This document shows, in pieces, positions 1 to 6,510 of a stretch of 8,558 bases of DNA (the first letter of the stretch is position 1; every line of letters starts with the position of its first letter). The position numbers were made by a program, and so were the translations under genes. The notes below the pieces were generated by a model, which saw only the letters and a list, made by a program, of their open reading frames with translations, was not told the DNA's origin and did no database searches. Source of the stretch: Gammaproteobacteria bacterium (GTDB lineage Bacteria; Pseudomonadota; Gammaproteobacteria; Steroidobacterales; Steroidobacteraceae); contig JANXYA010000202.1 in NCBI GenBank assembly GCA_025350345.1, positions 1 through 8,558 of the forward strand, written 5' to 3'.

Positions 1-1906
1 CCTGGTGTTCGTGGTCAACTGCAACCTGCAGCGGCTCGATGGGCCGGTGCGCGGCAACGGCAAGATCATCCAGGAGCTGGAGGCGGCGTTCCTGGGCGCC
101 GGCTGGAACGTGATCAAGGTGATCTGGGGTTCACGCTGGGACCCGCTCCTGGCGCGCGACACCGAGGGGCTCCTGCGCCAGGTGATGGAGCAGTGCGTCG
201 ACGGCGAGTACCAGAACTTCAAGGCCAAGGGTGGCGCGTACACACGCGAGCATTTCTTCGGCAAGAACCCCCTGCTCAAGGAAATGGTCGCCAACATGTC
301 CGACGAGGACATCTGGCGGCTCAACCGTGGCGGTCACGATGCCCGCAAGGTGTACGCGGCCTACAGCGCGGCGATGAAATTCTCGGGCCAACCTACGGTT
401 ATTCTGGCCAAGACCGTCAAGGGCTACGGCCTGGGCAAGGCCGCCGAAGGCCAGATGGGCGCGCACCAGCAGAAAAAGCTCGGCGATGACTCGCTCCGTG
501 AATTACGTGACCGCTTCAACATTCCGGTGGCGGACGAAGATTTCGCCAAGCTCCCGTTCCGCAAGCCGGCCCCCGACAGCGAGGAGATGCGCTACCTGCA
601 GGAGCGACGCAAGGCGCTGGGCGGCTACCTGCCCCAGCGCAGCCCCAGCACCGTGCAACTGGCCGTTCCGGCGCTGGCCGCGTTCCAGTCGATCCTCGAT
701 GGCACCGGCGAGCGCGAGATCTCCACCACCATGGCCTTCGTGCGCATCCTGGGCGTGCTGCTGAAGGACAAGAACATCGGCAAGCATGTGGTGCCGATCG
801 TTCCGGATGAGGCCCGCACCTTCGGCATGGAGGGCCTGTTCCGCCAGATCGGCATCTATTCCTCCGTGGGACAGCTCTATACGCCCCAGGATGCAGACCA
901 GCTGATGTCCTACCGCGAGGACAAGCAGGGACAGATGCTCGAAGAGGGCATCAACGAGGCCGGCTCGGTCTGCTCGTGGATCGCCGCCGCCACCTCCTAC
1001 GCCAATCTGGGCGTGCCGATGGTGGCGTTCTACATCTATTACTCGATGTTCGGCTTTCAGCGCGTCGGGGATTTTATCTGGGCGGCGGGCGACATGCGCG
1101 CCCGCGGCTTCCTGATGGGCGGCACTGCCGGCCGGACTACGCTCGCCGGAGAGGGGCTGCAGCATCAGGACGGACACAGCCAGCTGCTGTTCACGGCCGT
1201 GCCCAACTGCCGCGCCTACGATCCGGCCTACGCCTACGAGCTGGCCGTCATCATCCAGCACGGCATGCAACGCATGTACGTGGATGGCGAAGGCGTCTTC
1301 TATTACATCTCGGTGATGAACGAAAATTACGCCCAGCCGGCGCTGCCGGCAGGAGCGGAGTCCGGCATCGTGCGTGGCGGCTACCGCCTGCGCACCGGCG
1401 GCAAGGGCAAGGTGCGCAGTGCGCTGCTCGGCAGCGGCACCATCCTGCGTGAAGTGATCGCGGCAGCGGACCTGCTGGAGACGAAGTTCAAGATTCCGGC
1501 CGACGTCTATTCCATCACCAGTTTCAGCGAGCTGCGGCGCGAGGCCCTGGAGTGCGAACGCTGGAACCTGCTGCACCCGGCCGATCCGCCGCGCGTTCCC
1601 TACGTGCAGGACCTGCTGAAATCCCAGCAGTCGCCGATCGTCGCGGCCACCGACTACATGCGCACCGTGCCAGACCAGATCCGCCAGTGGCTCCCGGGCG
1701 CCTACGTCACCCTTGGCACGGACGGCTTCGGTCGCTCCGATGCGCGCGCGCCGCTCCGCCGGCATTTCGAAGTTGACCGCAACTTCATCGCCCTGGCCGC
1801 ACTCAAGTCGCTGGCGGACGCCGATCAGATCGATCGGCGCACGGTGATCGATGCCGTGCAGCAGCTGGGCATCGATGCGGCCAAGCCCAACCCCTTTACC
1901 AGTTAG
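1..1906 (+). CDS. aceE: Pyruvate dehydrogenase E1 component, homodimeric type (5' truncated)
   Basis: Thiamine-diphosphate enzyme that decarboxylates pyruvate and reductively acetylates the lipoyl arm of E2, in the cytoplasmic pyruvate dehydrogenase complex. The frame is open to the left edge, so the GTG at 5 is an internal valine and not a start. Compared from memory with the 887-residue E. coli AceE, residue 1 (GTG at 5) falls at E. coli residue 254 and landmarks keep a constant offset of 253. The Mg/ThDP ligand pair of the NCNLQ segment (N260, Q262) is at 23-31. The loop histidine H407 (GAHQQ) is at 464-466. The catalytic glutamate E571 (EGINEAG) is at 956-958. The conserved blocks DEARTFGMEGLFRQIGIYS and FYIYYSMFGFQR are intact, as is the C-terminal GTDGFGRSD segment. 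The missing N-terminus would carry the E2-binding region, H106, H142 and the GDG motif. First gene of the run, 22 nt before aceF. Identity is certain. Confidence 0.97.
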   Translation, partial: LVFVVNCNLQRLDGPVRGNGKIIQELEAAFLGAGWNVIKVIWGSRWDPLLARDTEGLLRQVMEQCVDGEYQNFKAKGGAYTREHFFGKNPLLKEMVANMSDEDIWRLNRGGHDARKVYAAYSAAMKFSGQPTVILAKTVKGYGLGKAAEGQMGAHQQKKLGDDSLRELRDRFNIPVADEDFAKLPFRKPAPDSEEMRYLQERRKALGGYLPQRSPSTVQLAVPALAAFQSILDGTGEREISTTMAFVRILGVLLKDKNIGKHVVPIVPDEARTFGMEGLFRQIGIYSSVGQLYTPQDADQLMSYREDKQGQMLEEGINEAGSVCSWIAAATSYANLGVPMVAFYIYYSMFGFQRVGDFIWAAGDMRARGFLMGGTAGRTTLAGEGLQHQDGHSQLLFTAVPNCRAYDPAYAYELAVIIQHGMQRMYVDGEGVFYYISVMNENYAQPALPAGAESGIVRGGYRLRTGGKGKVRSALLGSGTILREVIAAADLLETKFKIPADVYSITSFSELRREALECERWNLLHPADPPRVPYVQDLLKSQQSPIVAATDYMRTVPDQIRQWLPGAYVTLGTDGFGRSDARAPLRRHFEVDRNFIALAALKSLADADQIDRRTVIDAVQQLGIDAAKPNPFTS

Positions 1907-1917
1907 CCCCTCTGCGC

Positions 1918-1922
1918 AGGAG
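1918..1922 (+). promoter_or_regulatory. Shine-Dalgarno site that decides the aceF start
   Basis: AGGAG lies 6 nt before a TTG codon at 1929. The upstream in-frame ATG at 1851 sits inside aceE, lacks such a site, and would add 26 residues unlike any E2. The TTG therefore looks like the true start; the protein then begins directly with the lipoyl domain. Confidence 0.75.
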
Positions 1923-1928
1923 TTCTGC

Positions 1929-3272
1929 TTGGCCTCGCGTGAAATTCAGGTGCCGGATCTGGGCGACTTCAAGAACGTCGCGATCATCGACGTGCTCGTC
2001 AAGCTGGGCGATCGCGTCGAGGTCGACACGCCGCTGCTGACCCTGGAGACCGAGAAGGCGACGATGGATGTGCCCTCGCCGGTCGCGGGCGTGATCGAGC
2101 GGCTCCTGGTGCAGAAGGGCGGACTCGTTTCCACCGGCACGCCTTTCGCTGTGCTGACAGTGGCCGACTCAGCGGGTGCGGCGGCGGCAGCGCCGCTGCC
2201 AGCGGCGGTGCCGGCAGCTTCCGCAGCGCCTGCGGCGCCCGCAGAGCCCGTCCCGGCGGCGGTGCCGGCAGTTCCCGCGGCGGCATCGGCGGCGGCGCCG
2301 GCGGCAGTCGCCCCTCCAAGGCTGGTCAATGAGGCCGGCTTCGCCGCGGCCCATGCGAGTCCCGGCGTGCGCCGCTTTGCACGCGAGCTGGGCGTCGATC
2401 TGTCGCGGGTGCGAGGCAGCGGCCAGAAGGGTCGCATCCTGGACTCCGACGTCAAGGCCTACGTAAAGAGCCTGATGGGCGCGGGCGCCGCCGCCGCTGG
2501 CTCCGGGGCGCCCGCGGCGCCGGGCACGGGCCTGCCGCGCATCGTGCTGCCGGATTTCGCGCTGTTCGGTGCCATCGAGATCAAGCCGCTGGGGCGCATC
2601 AAGCGGATCTCGGGTCCGCGCCTGCACGCCAGCTGGGTCAACCTGCCGCACGTCACGCAGTTCGACGAGGCGGACATCACCGACATGGAAGCGGCGCGCG
2701 TGAAGCTCAAGGAGCGCGCGACGGCACAGGGCGTCAAGCTCACGCCACTGGCCTTCGTGCTGCGTGCGGTGGTGCGCACGTTGCTGCAGTTCCCGCAGTT
2801 CAATGCCTCGCTGGACGCGACTGGCGAGAACCTGATCTACAAGAAATACCTGCACCTCGGGTTTGCGGCCGACACGCCCAATGGCCTGATGGTGCCGGTG
2901 ATCCGCGATGCCGACAAGAAGGATGTCTACGAGCTTGCGCGCGCACTGGGCGCACTCTCGGAGAAGGCGCGCGCCGGCAAGCTCAGCGGCGCGGAAATGC
3001 AGGGTGGATGCTTTACCGTCTCCAGCCTCGGCGGTATCGGCGGCACCGCCTTTACCCCGATCATCAACGCTCCGGAACTCGCCATCCTCGGTGTCTCCAA
3101 GTCATCCATGAAGCCGGTGTACCGCGGGGGCGAATTCGTCCCGCGCCTGATGCTGCCGCTCTCGCTCTCCTATGATCATCGCGTGATCGACGGCGCCGAC
3201 GGCGCGCGATTCAGCACGGCACTCGCCGCAGCGCTCGCCGACGTGCCCGGGCTACTCGAGGCGGTGCCGTGA
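1929..3272 (+). CDS. aceF: Dihydrolipoamide acetyltransferase, pyruvate dehydrogenase E2 (single lipoyl domain)
   Basis: Core of the pyruvate dehydrogenase complex: its lipoyl arm accepts the acetyl group from E1 and the catalytic domain passes it to CoA. With the TTG start the protein has 447 residues. In order: one lipoyl domain (about 2-75; lipoylated lysine K43 in ETEKATMDV, codon 2055-2057), an Ala/Pro-rich swinging linker (about 80-135), a peripheral-subunit-binding domain (about 143-180, ASPGVRRFARELGVDLS), a second Ala/Gly-rich linker, and the acetyltransferase domain (about 216-447). The active-site motif HRVIDG places the catalytic histidine at H417 (3177-3179) and the aspartate at D421. 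E. coli E2 has three lipoyl domains and is correspondingly longer (about 630 residues); many other bacterial E2s have one or two. It lies 22 nt after aceE and overlaps lpdA by 4 nt, so translation is probably coupled. PDH rather than 2-oxoglutarate or branched-chain E2 is inferred from the adjoining aceE. Confidence 0.95.
   Translation: MASREIQVPDLGDFKNVAIIDVLVKLGDRVEVDTPLLTLETEKATMDVPSPVAGVIERLLVQKGGLVSTGTPFAVLTVADSAGAAAAAPLPAAVPAASAAPAAPAEPVPAAVPAVPAAASAAAPAAVAPPRLVNEAGFAAAHASPGVRRFARELGVDLSRVRGSGQKGRILDSDVKAYVKSLMGAGAAAAGSGAPAAPGTGLPRIVLPDFALFGAIEIKPLGRIKRISGPRLHASWVNLPHVTQFDEADITDMEAARVKLKERATAQGVKLTPLAFVLRAVVRTLLQFPQFNASLDATGENLIYKKYLHLGFAADTPNGLMVPVIRDADKKDVYELARALGALSEKARAGKLSGAEMQGGCFTVSSLGGIGGTAFTPIINAPELAILGVSKSSMKPVYRGGEFVPRLMLPLSLSYDHRVIDGADGARFSTALAAALADVPGLLEAVP
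2202..2271 (+). repeat. In-frame direct repeat in the E2 Ala/Pro linker
   Basis: A 16-nt word, GCGGCGGTGCCGGCAG, occurs at 2202-2217 and again at 2256-2271. The copies are 54 nt (18 codons) apart, both encoding AAVPA in the flexible linker. This is ordinary low-complexity expansion in a linker with little sequence constraint. Confidence 0.8.
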
Positions 3273-5062
3273 GCCTGGCTGAGATTGCCTGCCCCGATAT
3301 CGGCGATTTCAAGGACGTCCTGGTCATCGACGTGCTGGTCAAGGCGGGCGATCAGATCGCGGTGGAAGCCCCACTGGTCACGCTCGAGACGGACAAGGCG
3401 ACGATGGATGTGCCCGCGACGGTGGCCGGCCGCGTCGTCGAAGTGCTGGTCGCGCGCGGCGACAAGGTCTCGCAGGGGACGAAGCTGGTGCGGGTTGAAA
3501 GTGCCGCCGCGCTCGCAGCGCCTCCGGCGATGGCGGGCAAGCCGAGCCCGGCGGCGAGCCCGACGCCCAGTCCCGCGCCTCCTCAGGCGCCGACCCAGGC
3601 ACCGGCGAGGGCGCCGATCATGGTGTCGAGTGCCGAGCCGGCAGCCGATCGCGAGGTGCAATTGCTGGTGCTGGGTGCCGGTCCCGGTGGCTACACGGCG
3701 GCATTCCGCGCTGCCGACCTGGGCCTGCAGGTCATCCTGGTCGAGCGCTGGCCGACGCTCGGTGGTGTGTGCCTGAACGTGGGCTGCATTCCATCGAAAG
3801 CGCTCCTGCATGCCGCCCGGGTGATCGAGGAGGCGCGTGAGATGGGCGCGCATGGCATTGAGTTTGGTCCGCCGCACGTCGACTTCGGGAAGCTCCGGGC
3901 CTGGAAGGGCAAGGTGGTCGGCAAGCTCACCGGCGGGCTCGCCGGGCTCGCCAAGCAGCGCAAGGTGGAGATCGTGCGTGGCACCGGTCGTTTCCTGAGC
4001 CCGCACGTGATTGAGGTCGAACACCAGGGTCAAAGCCAGCGCATCCGCTTCGCGCAGTGCGTGATAGCGGCAGGGTCCGAGCCGATCGCACTGCCGTTCA
4101 TGCCGCGCGACGAGCGCGTCATGGATTCCACCGGCGCGCTCGAGTTGCCGGAGAATCCCGGGCGGTTGCTGGTCATCGGCGGCGGGATCATCGGGCTCGA
4201 GATGGCCACCGTCTACGAGGCGCTGGGCGCGAAGCTCAGTGTCGTGGAGCTGACCGCACAACTCATGCCCGGGTGCGATCTCGACCTGGTGCGGCCGCTG
4301 GAAAAACGCCTCAAGGCGCGCTACGAGCAGATCCTGCTCGGCACGAAGGTGAGCGCGGTCGCCGCCCTGGCCGACGGCCTGCATGTCAGTTTTGAAGGCA
4401 CCGGCGGTTCGAGCGTGCAGCGCTTCGATCGCGTGCTGGTGGCGGTGGGCCGGGTGCCCAACGGAGGGAAGCTCGGAGCCGAGGCTGCCGGCGTGGCGGT
4501 GGACGCGCGGGGCTTCATCGCGGTGGATCGCCAGCAGCGCACCAGTGTCGGGCATATCTTTGCGATCGGCGATGTCGTGGGCCAGCCGATGCTGGCGCAC
4601 AAGGCCACGCACGAGGGCAAGGTCGCCGCGGAAGTCGCCGCGGGGCAGAAGAGCTATTTCGACGCGCGCGTGATCCCTTCGGTGGCCTACACCGATCCGG
4701 AGGTCGCCTGGGTGGGCGTCACTGAAACCACGGCCAAGGCGCAGGGCCAGACGGTCGAGAAAGCCGTGTTTCCCTGGGCTGCGAGCGGCCGCTCGCTCTC
4801 GCTGGGGCGGGATGAGGGATTTACCAAACTGCTGTTCGATCCGGCCACTGAGCGCGTCGTCGGCGCCGGCATCGTCGGCACGAATGCCGGGGAGCTGATC
4901 GCCGAGGTGGCGCTCGCCATCGAAATGTGTGCGGATGCGCACGATATCGGCCTGACCGTCCACCCGCATCCCACACTCTCGGAGACCGTGGCGATGGCGG
5001 CCGAGGCGTTCGCCGGGACCCTGACCGATCTTTACCTGCCGAAGAAACGCCCGGGACATTGA
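3269..5062 (+). CDS. lpdA: Dihydrolipoamide dehydrogenase (E3) with N-terminal lipoyl domain
   Basis: FAD enzyme that reoxidises the dihydrolipoyl arm of E2 and reduces NAD+. The 597 residues exceed the usual ~470 of E3 because of an added lipoyl domain (about 2-76, lysine K43 in ETDKATMDV, 3395-3397) and a Pro/Ala linker (about 80-125). The FAD-binding GAGPGG is at residues 136-141. The redox disulfide CLNVGC is C168/C173 (3770-3787). The NAD-binding GGGIIG is at 304-309. The C-terminal acid-base pair is H567 and E572 in HPTLSE (4967-4984). The GTG start overlaps the aceF stop (GTGA, 3269-3272), with GAGG at 3258-3261 as a plausible ribosome site. Lipoyl-bearing E3s are known, for example Neisseria p64k and Ralstonia PdhL. 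The order aceE-aceF-lpdA makes this the PDH-dedicated E3; the genome may hold another for 2-oxoglutarate dehydrogenase. All catalytic residues are present. Confidence 0.96.
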   Translation: MSLAEIACPDIGDFKDVLVIDVLVKAGDQIAVEAPLVTLETDKATMDVPATVAGRVVEVLVARGDKVSQGTKLVRVESAAALAAPPAMAGKPSPAASPTPSPAPPQAPTQAPARAPIMVSSAEPAADREVQLLVLGAGPGGYTAAFRAADLGLQVILVERWPTLGGVCLNVGCIPSKALLHAARVIEEAREMGAHGIEFGPPHVDFGKLRAWKGKVVGKLTGGLAGLAKQRKVEIVRGTGRFLSPHVIEVEHQGQSQRIRFAQCVIAAGSEPIALPFMPRDERVMDSTGALELPENPGRLLVIGGGIIGLEMATVYEALGAKLSVVELTAQLMPGCDLDLVRPLEKRLKARYEQILLGTKVSAVAALADGLHVSFEGTGGSSVQRFDRVLVAVGRVPNGGKLGAEAAGVAVDARGFIAVDRQQRTSVGHIFAIGDVVGQPMLAHKATHEGKVAAEVAAGQKSYFDARVIPSVAYTDPEVAWVGVTETTAKAQGQTVEKAVFPWAASGRSLSLGRDEGFTKLLFDPATERVVGAGIVGTNAGELIAEVALAIEMCADAHDIGLTVHPHPTLSETVAMAAEAFAGTLTDLYLPKKRPGH

Positions 5063-5105
5063 CAGTCGCGGGCCTTAAGCCTTCACAATTGGGGCAGAGG
5101 TTGTC

Positions 5106-5573
5106 ATGAAGAAGTTTGCCGCCGCTGGCGTGCCTGTCATTTCCGGTTCCCGTTATCCGGCGCCGTTCGATGTTCCGTGCCGGGAGCGCCGCTCGCGCCG
5201 GCTTGGAGAGGCGGCCGGTCTCACGCAGTTTGGCGTCAATCTGGTGCACCTCCCGCCCGGCGCCTGGTCCAGCCAGCGTCACTGGCACTCGCATGAAGAT
5301 GAATTGGTCTACGTGCTGCGCGGTGAAGTGGTGCTGCACACCGACGCCGGCGAGGAGATCCTGGGGCCGGGGGACTGCGCGGGATTCAAGGGTGGGATAC
5401 GCGATGGGCATTGCCTACAGAACCGCTCGAGCGCCGATGCTGAGTTCCTGGTGGTCGGGTCACGGCTGGAAGTCGATCACGGGGAGTATTCCGACATCGA
5501 CATGGTGTTCACGGCCAGTCGCTACGCGTGCGGCGGCGGCTCCTTTCTGCACAAGGACGGCCGGCCTTACTGA
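5106..5573 (+). CDS. Cupin-superfamily protein, function unknown
   Basis: A 155-residue single-domain cupin of the COG3837 type, judged from its pattern. Motif 1 is G52-x6-H59-x-H61-x4-E66-x6-G73 (RHWHSHEDELVYVLRGE). Motif 2 has GPGDCAGF followed by H102-x3-N106. H59, H61, E66 and H102 are the expected ligands of a bound metal; the metal and substrate cannot be told from the sequence. No signal peptide or membrane segment is visible, so it is probably cytoplasmic. The ATG is preceded by GGGGCAGAGG ending at 5100, a good ribosome site. It starts 43 nt after lpdA on the same strand with no terminator between, so it is probably co-transcribed with the PDH genes. A role in PDH is not shown; a sugar-isomerase-like or dioxygenase-like activity would be equally possible. 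It is the last gene before the inserted cassette. Confidence 0.85.
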   Translation: MKKFAAAGVPVISGSRYPAPFDVPCRERRSRRLGEAAGLTQFGVNLVHLPPGAWSSQRHWHSHEDELVYVLRGEVVLHTDAGEEILGPGDCAGFKGGIRDGHCLQNRSSADAEFLVVGSRLEVDHGEYSDIDMVFTASRYACGGGSFLHKDGRPY

Positions 5574-5597
5574 GCCACTGATTGGGCGCTACCCGGC

Positions 5598-5627
5598 GTT
5601 ACAGCGATCGGCGAGACCATGTACACT
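5598..5627 (+). promoter_or_regulatory. Weak candidate sigma-70 promoter for the small cassette gene
   Basis: GTTACA at 5598-5603 (4 of 6 to TTGACA), an 18-nt spacer, and TACACT at 5622-5627 (4 of 6 to TATAAT). This would start transcription near 5634, about 35 nt before the ATG at 5670, a sensible leader length. The match is modest and could be chance. Confidence 0.25.
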
Positions 5628-5873
5628 GAACTGCAATGGCCTTTAGAGGTGTGAGTTTGGAAGTGTGAAATGACAAACGGCGAACAAAAGATGCTTGCGC
5701 GCGGAGTAGCTGCTGGCACGATTCTGGGCTTGGCCATCGGCCTCATGATCGCGTTGTTCATTTCGATGAAGCCGGAGCTCTTTGCAGGGCTAATTCGGTA
5801 ACCAGGCTGGCTCGCTGGCACCTAACAATTCGTTCAAGTCGATGCCGCTTCGCGGCGCGGGTTAACTCAGACG
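5599..5873 (+). mobile_element. Solitary integron gene cassette (small gene plus attC), no integrase
   Basis: A short gene (5670-5801) is followed after 18 nt by an attC site in the same orientation, the standard layout of an integron cassette. The right boundary is well fixed: IntI cuts at G^TT, here between 5873 and 5874. The left boundary is inferred. The best candidate is G5598^TTACAG, giving a 275-bp insert and leaving only about 25 nt of original sequence between the cupin and nth stop codons. A second candidate is TTAGAG at 5643, closer in sequence to the expected TTAGGT but lacking the preceding G. The small gene is about 54% GC by hand count, below the flanking genes. No integrase, attI or second attC is seen, so this is a lone cassette inserted at a secondary site or the remnant of an array. 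Confidence 0.65.
5670..5801 (+). CDS. Small single-helix membrane protein with a glycine zipper, cassette-borne, unknown function
   Basis: A 43-residue protein. GGAAG at 5659-5663 is 6 nt before the ATG, an ideal ribosome site, and the reading frame ends at TAA 5799-5801. After a short polar N-terminus (MTNGEQKMLARG) there is one hydrophobic segment, about residues 12-31, then SMKPELFAGLIR. Glycines fall at 12, 16, 20 and 24, an uninterrupted GxxxGxxxGxxxG pattern that would line one face of a helix and favour tight helix packing or oligomers. R11 and K7 before the helix and K34 after it leave topology open. The gene is followed directly by an attC site, so it is the payload of a cassette. 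I do not recognise a named family. A membrane-active toxin, a small regulator of a membrane complex or a defence component are all conceivable; none is shown. Coding status rests on the ribosome site, the coherent helix and the cassette layout. Confidence 0.7.
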   Translation: MTNGEQKMLARGVAAGTILGLAIGLMIALFISMKPELFAGLIR

Positions 5874-5879
5874 TTCAGG
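5820..5879 (+). other. attC recombination site (59-base element)
   Basis: R'' box ACCTAAC (5820-5826) is a perfect RYYYAAC. It is followed by AATTC and the L'' region GTTCAAG (5832-5838). The central stem GCCGC-TTC-GCGGC (5844-5856) has a 3-nt loop. L' TTAACTC (5862-5868) and R' GTT (5873-5875) complete it. The length of 60 bp is at the short end of known attC sites. From memory it is strikingly close to the attC of the aadA1 cassette, differing at only about half a dozen positions. The three bases after GTT are CAG rather than the AGG that would mirror the R'' box. That is expected if everything right of G5873 is host sequence joined by recombination. The convergent nth stop codon (complement of 5875-5877) begins 1 nt past the crossover point. 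Confidence 0.88.
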
Positions 5880-6510
5880 CGCGGCGCTTTTCCGGGTATT
5901 CGCACCAGCGCCTGACCGGGCACGACGGGCAGTCGGGGCGGCGCGCCTTGCACACATAGCGGCCCAGCAACAACAGCCAGTGATGTGCGTGCTGCCGGAA
6001 CTCCGGTGGCGTGACGGTGAGCAGCTGCTCCTCGACGGCGCGCGGCGTGCGCCCCGGGGCGAGCCCGGTACGGTTGGCAACCCTGAAAATATGGGTGTCG
6101 ACGGCGATGGTGGGCTCGCCAAAGGCCGCATTGAGCACCACGTTGGCGGTCTTGCGCCCGACGCCGGGCAGGGCTTCGAGTGCGGCGCGATCCGCGGGCA
6201 CCTCTCCCCCATGTCGCTCGAGCAGCAGCCTTGCGGTGGCCATGAGGTGCAAGGCCTTGGTGTTGTAGAGCCCGATGGTGCGGATGTGGCGTTTCAGGCC
6301 GGTGAGTCCCAGCAGTAGCATTGAGGCCGGAGTAGGAGCGAGCTCGAACAGTTTTTTTGTGGCCGCATTGACGCTCTTGTCGGTCGCCTGTGCGGACAGG
6401 ATCACGGCGACCAGCAGCTGGAAGGGGCCGTCATACTCCAGCTCGGTGCGCGGCTGCGGATTTCCGGCGCGCAGCGCGGCGTAGAAGTGGCGGCGCGCCG
6501 CCGGCGTCAC
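5875..6510 (-). CDS. nth: Endonuclease III, DNA glycosylase/AP lyase
   Basis: Base-excision-repair enzyme that removes oxidised pyrimidines and nicks abasic sites. From the GTG at 6510 the protein has 211 residues, the same as E. coli Nth, with matching numbering. The helix-hairpin-helix LPGVGRK carries the catalytic lysine K120, and VDTH carries the aspartate D138. The [4Fe-4S] ligands are C187-x6-C194-x2-C197-x5-C203. The conserved LSAQATD is at 39-45. The frame stays open upstream to 6720, but that part overlaps rnfB and aligns with nothing in Nth. The GTG also forms a GTGA overlap with the rnfB stop codon, which supports this start and implies translational coupling. The stop codon sits 1 nt from the attC crossover point, so the insertion did not alter the protein. 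No terminator is visible beyond the 3' end, although reading through would cross the attC hairpin. Confidence 0.96.
   Translation of the reverse strand: MTPAARRHFYAALRAGNPQPRTELEYDGPFQLLVAVILSAQATDKSVNAATKKLFELAPTPASMLLLGLTGLKRHIRTIGLYNTKALHLMATARLLLERHGGEVPADRAALEALPGVGRKTANVVLNAAFGEPTIAVDTHIFRVANRTGLAPGRTPRAVEEQLLTVTPPEFRQHAHHWLLLLGRYVCKARRPDCPSCPVRRWCEYPEKRRA

Noticed and set aside
503..1765. A 420-codon open frame on the - strand opposite aceE
   Set aside because: Same cause: a GC-bias shadow of a certain gene, with His/Ala/Arg-rich composition and no family features.
1851..1928. ATG at 1851 as the start of aceF
   Set aside because: It lies within aceE, has no ribosome site, and adds 26 residues foreign to E2. 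The TTG at 1929 has AGGAG at the right distance.
3176..5059. A 627-codon open frame on the - strand opposite lpdA
   Set aside because: It mirrors lpdA almost end to end, is rich in Arg/His/Ala as expected of a high-GC antisense frame, and shows no recognisable domain. lpdA itself has every catalytic motif.
5059..5089. TTGACA at 5059 with CACAAT at 5084 as a cupin promoter
   Set aside because: The -35 is perfect, but the spacer is 19 nt, the -10 is 4 of 6, and transcription would start in or next to the ribosome site. It is more likely chance at the lpdA stop codon.
5567..5821. An 84-codon - strand frame covering the cassette gene
   Set aside because: It overlaps the end of the cupin gene and runs antisense to the small gene, which has a good ribosome site, a coherent membrane helix and the orientation expected relative to attC.
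5844..5856. GCCGC-TTC-GCGGC as a rho-independent terminator
   Set aside because: No T-run follows on either strand, and the hairpin is fully accounted for as the attC stem.
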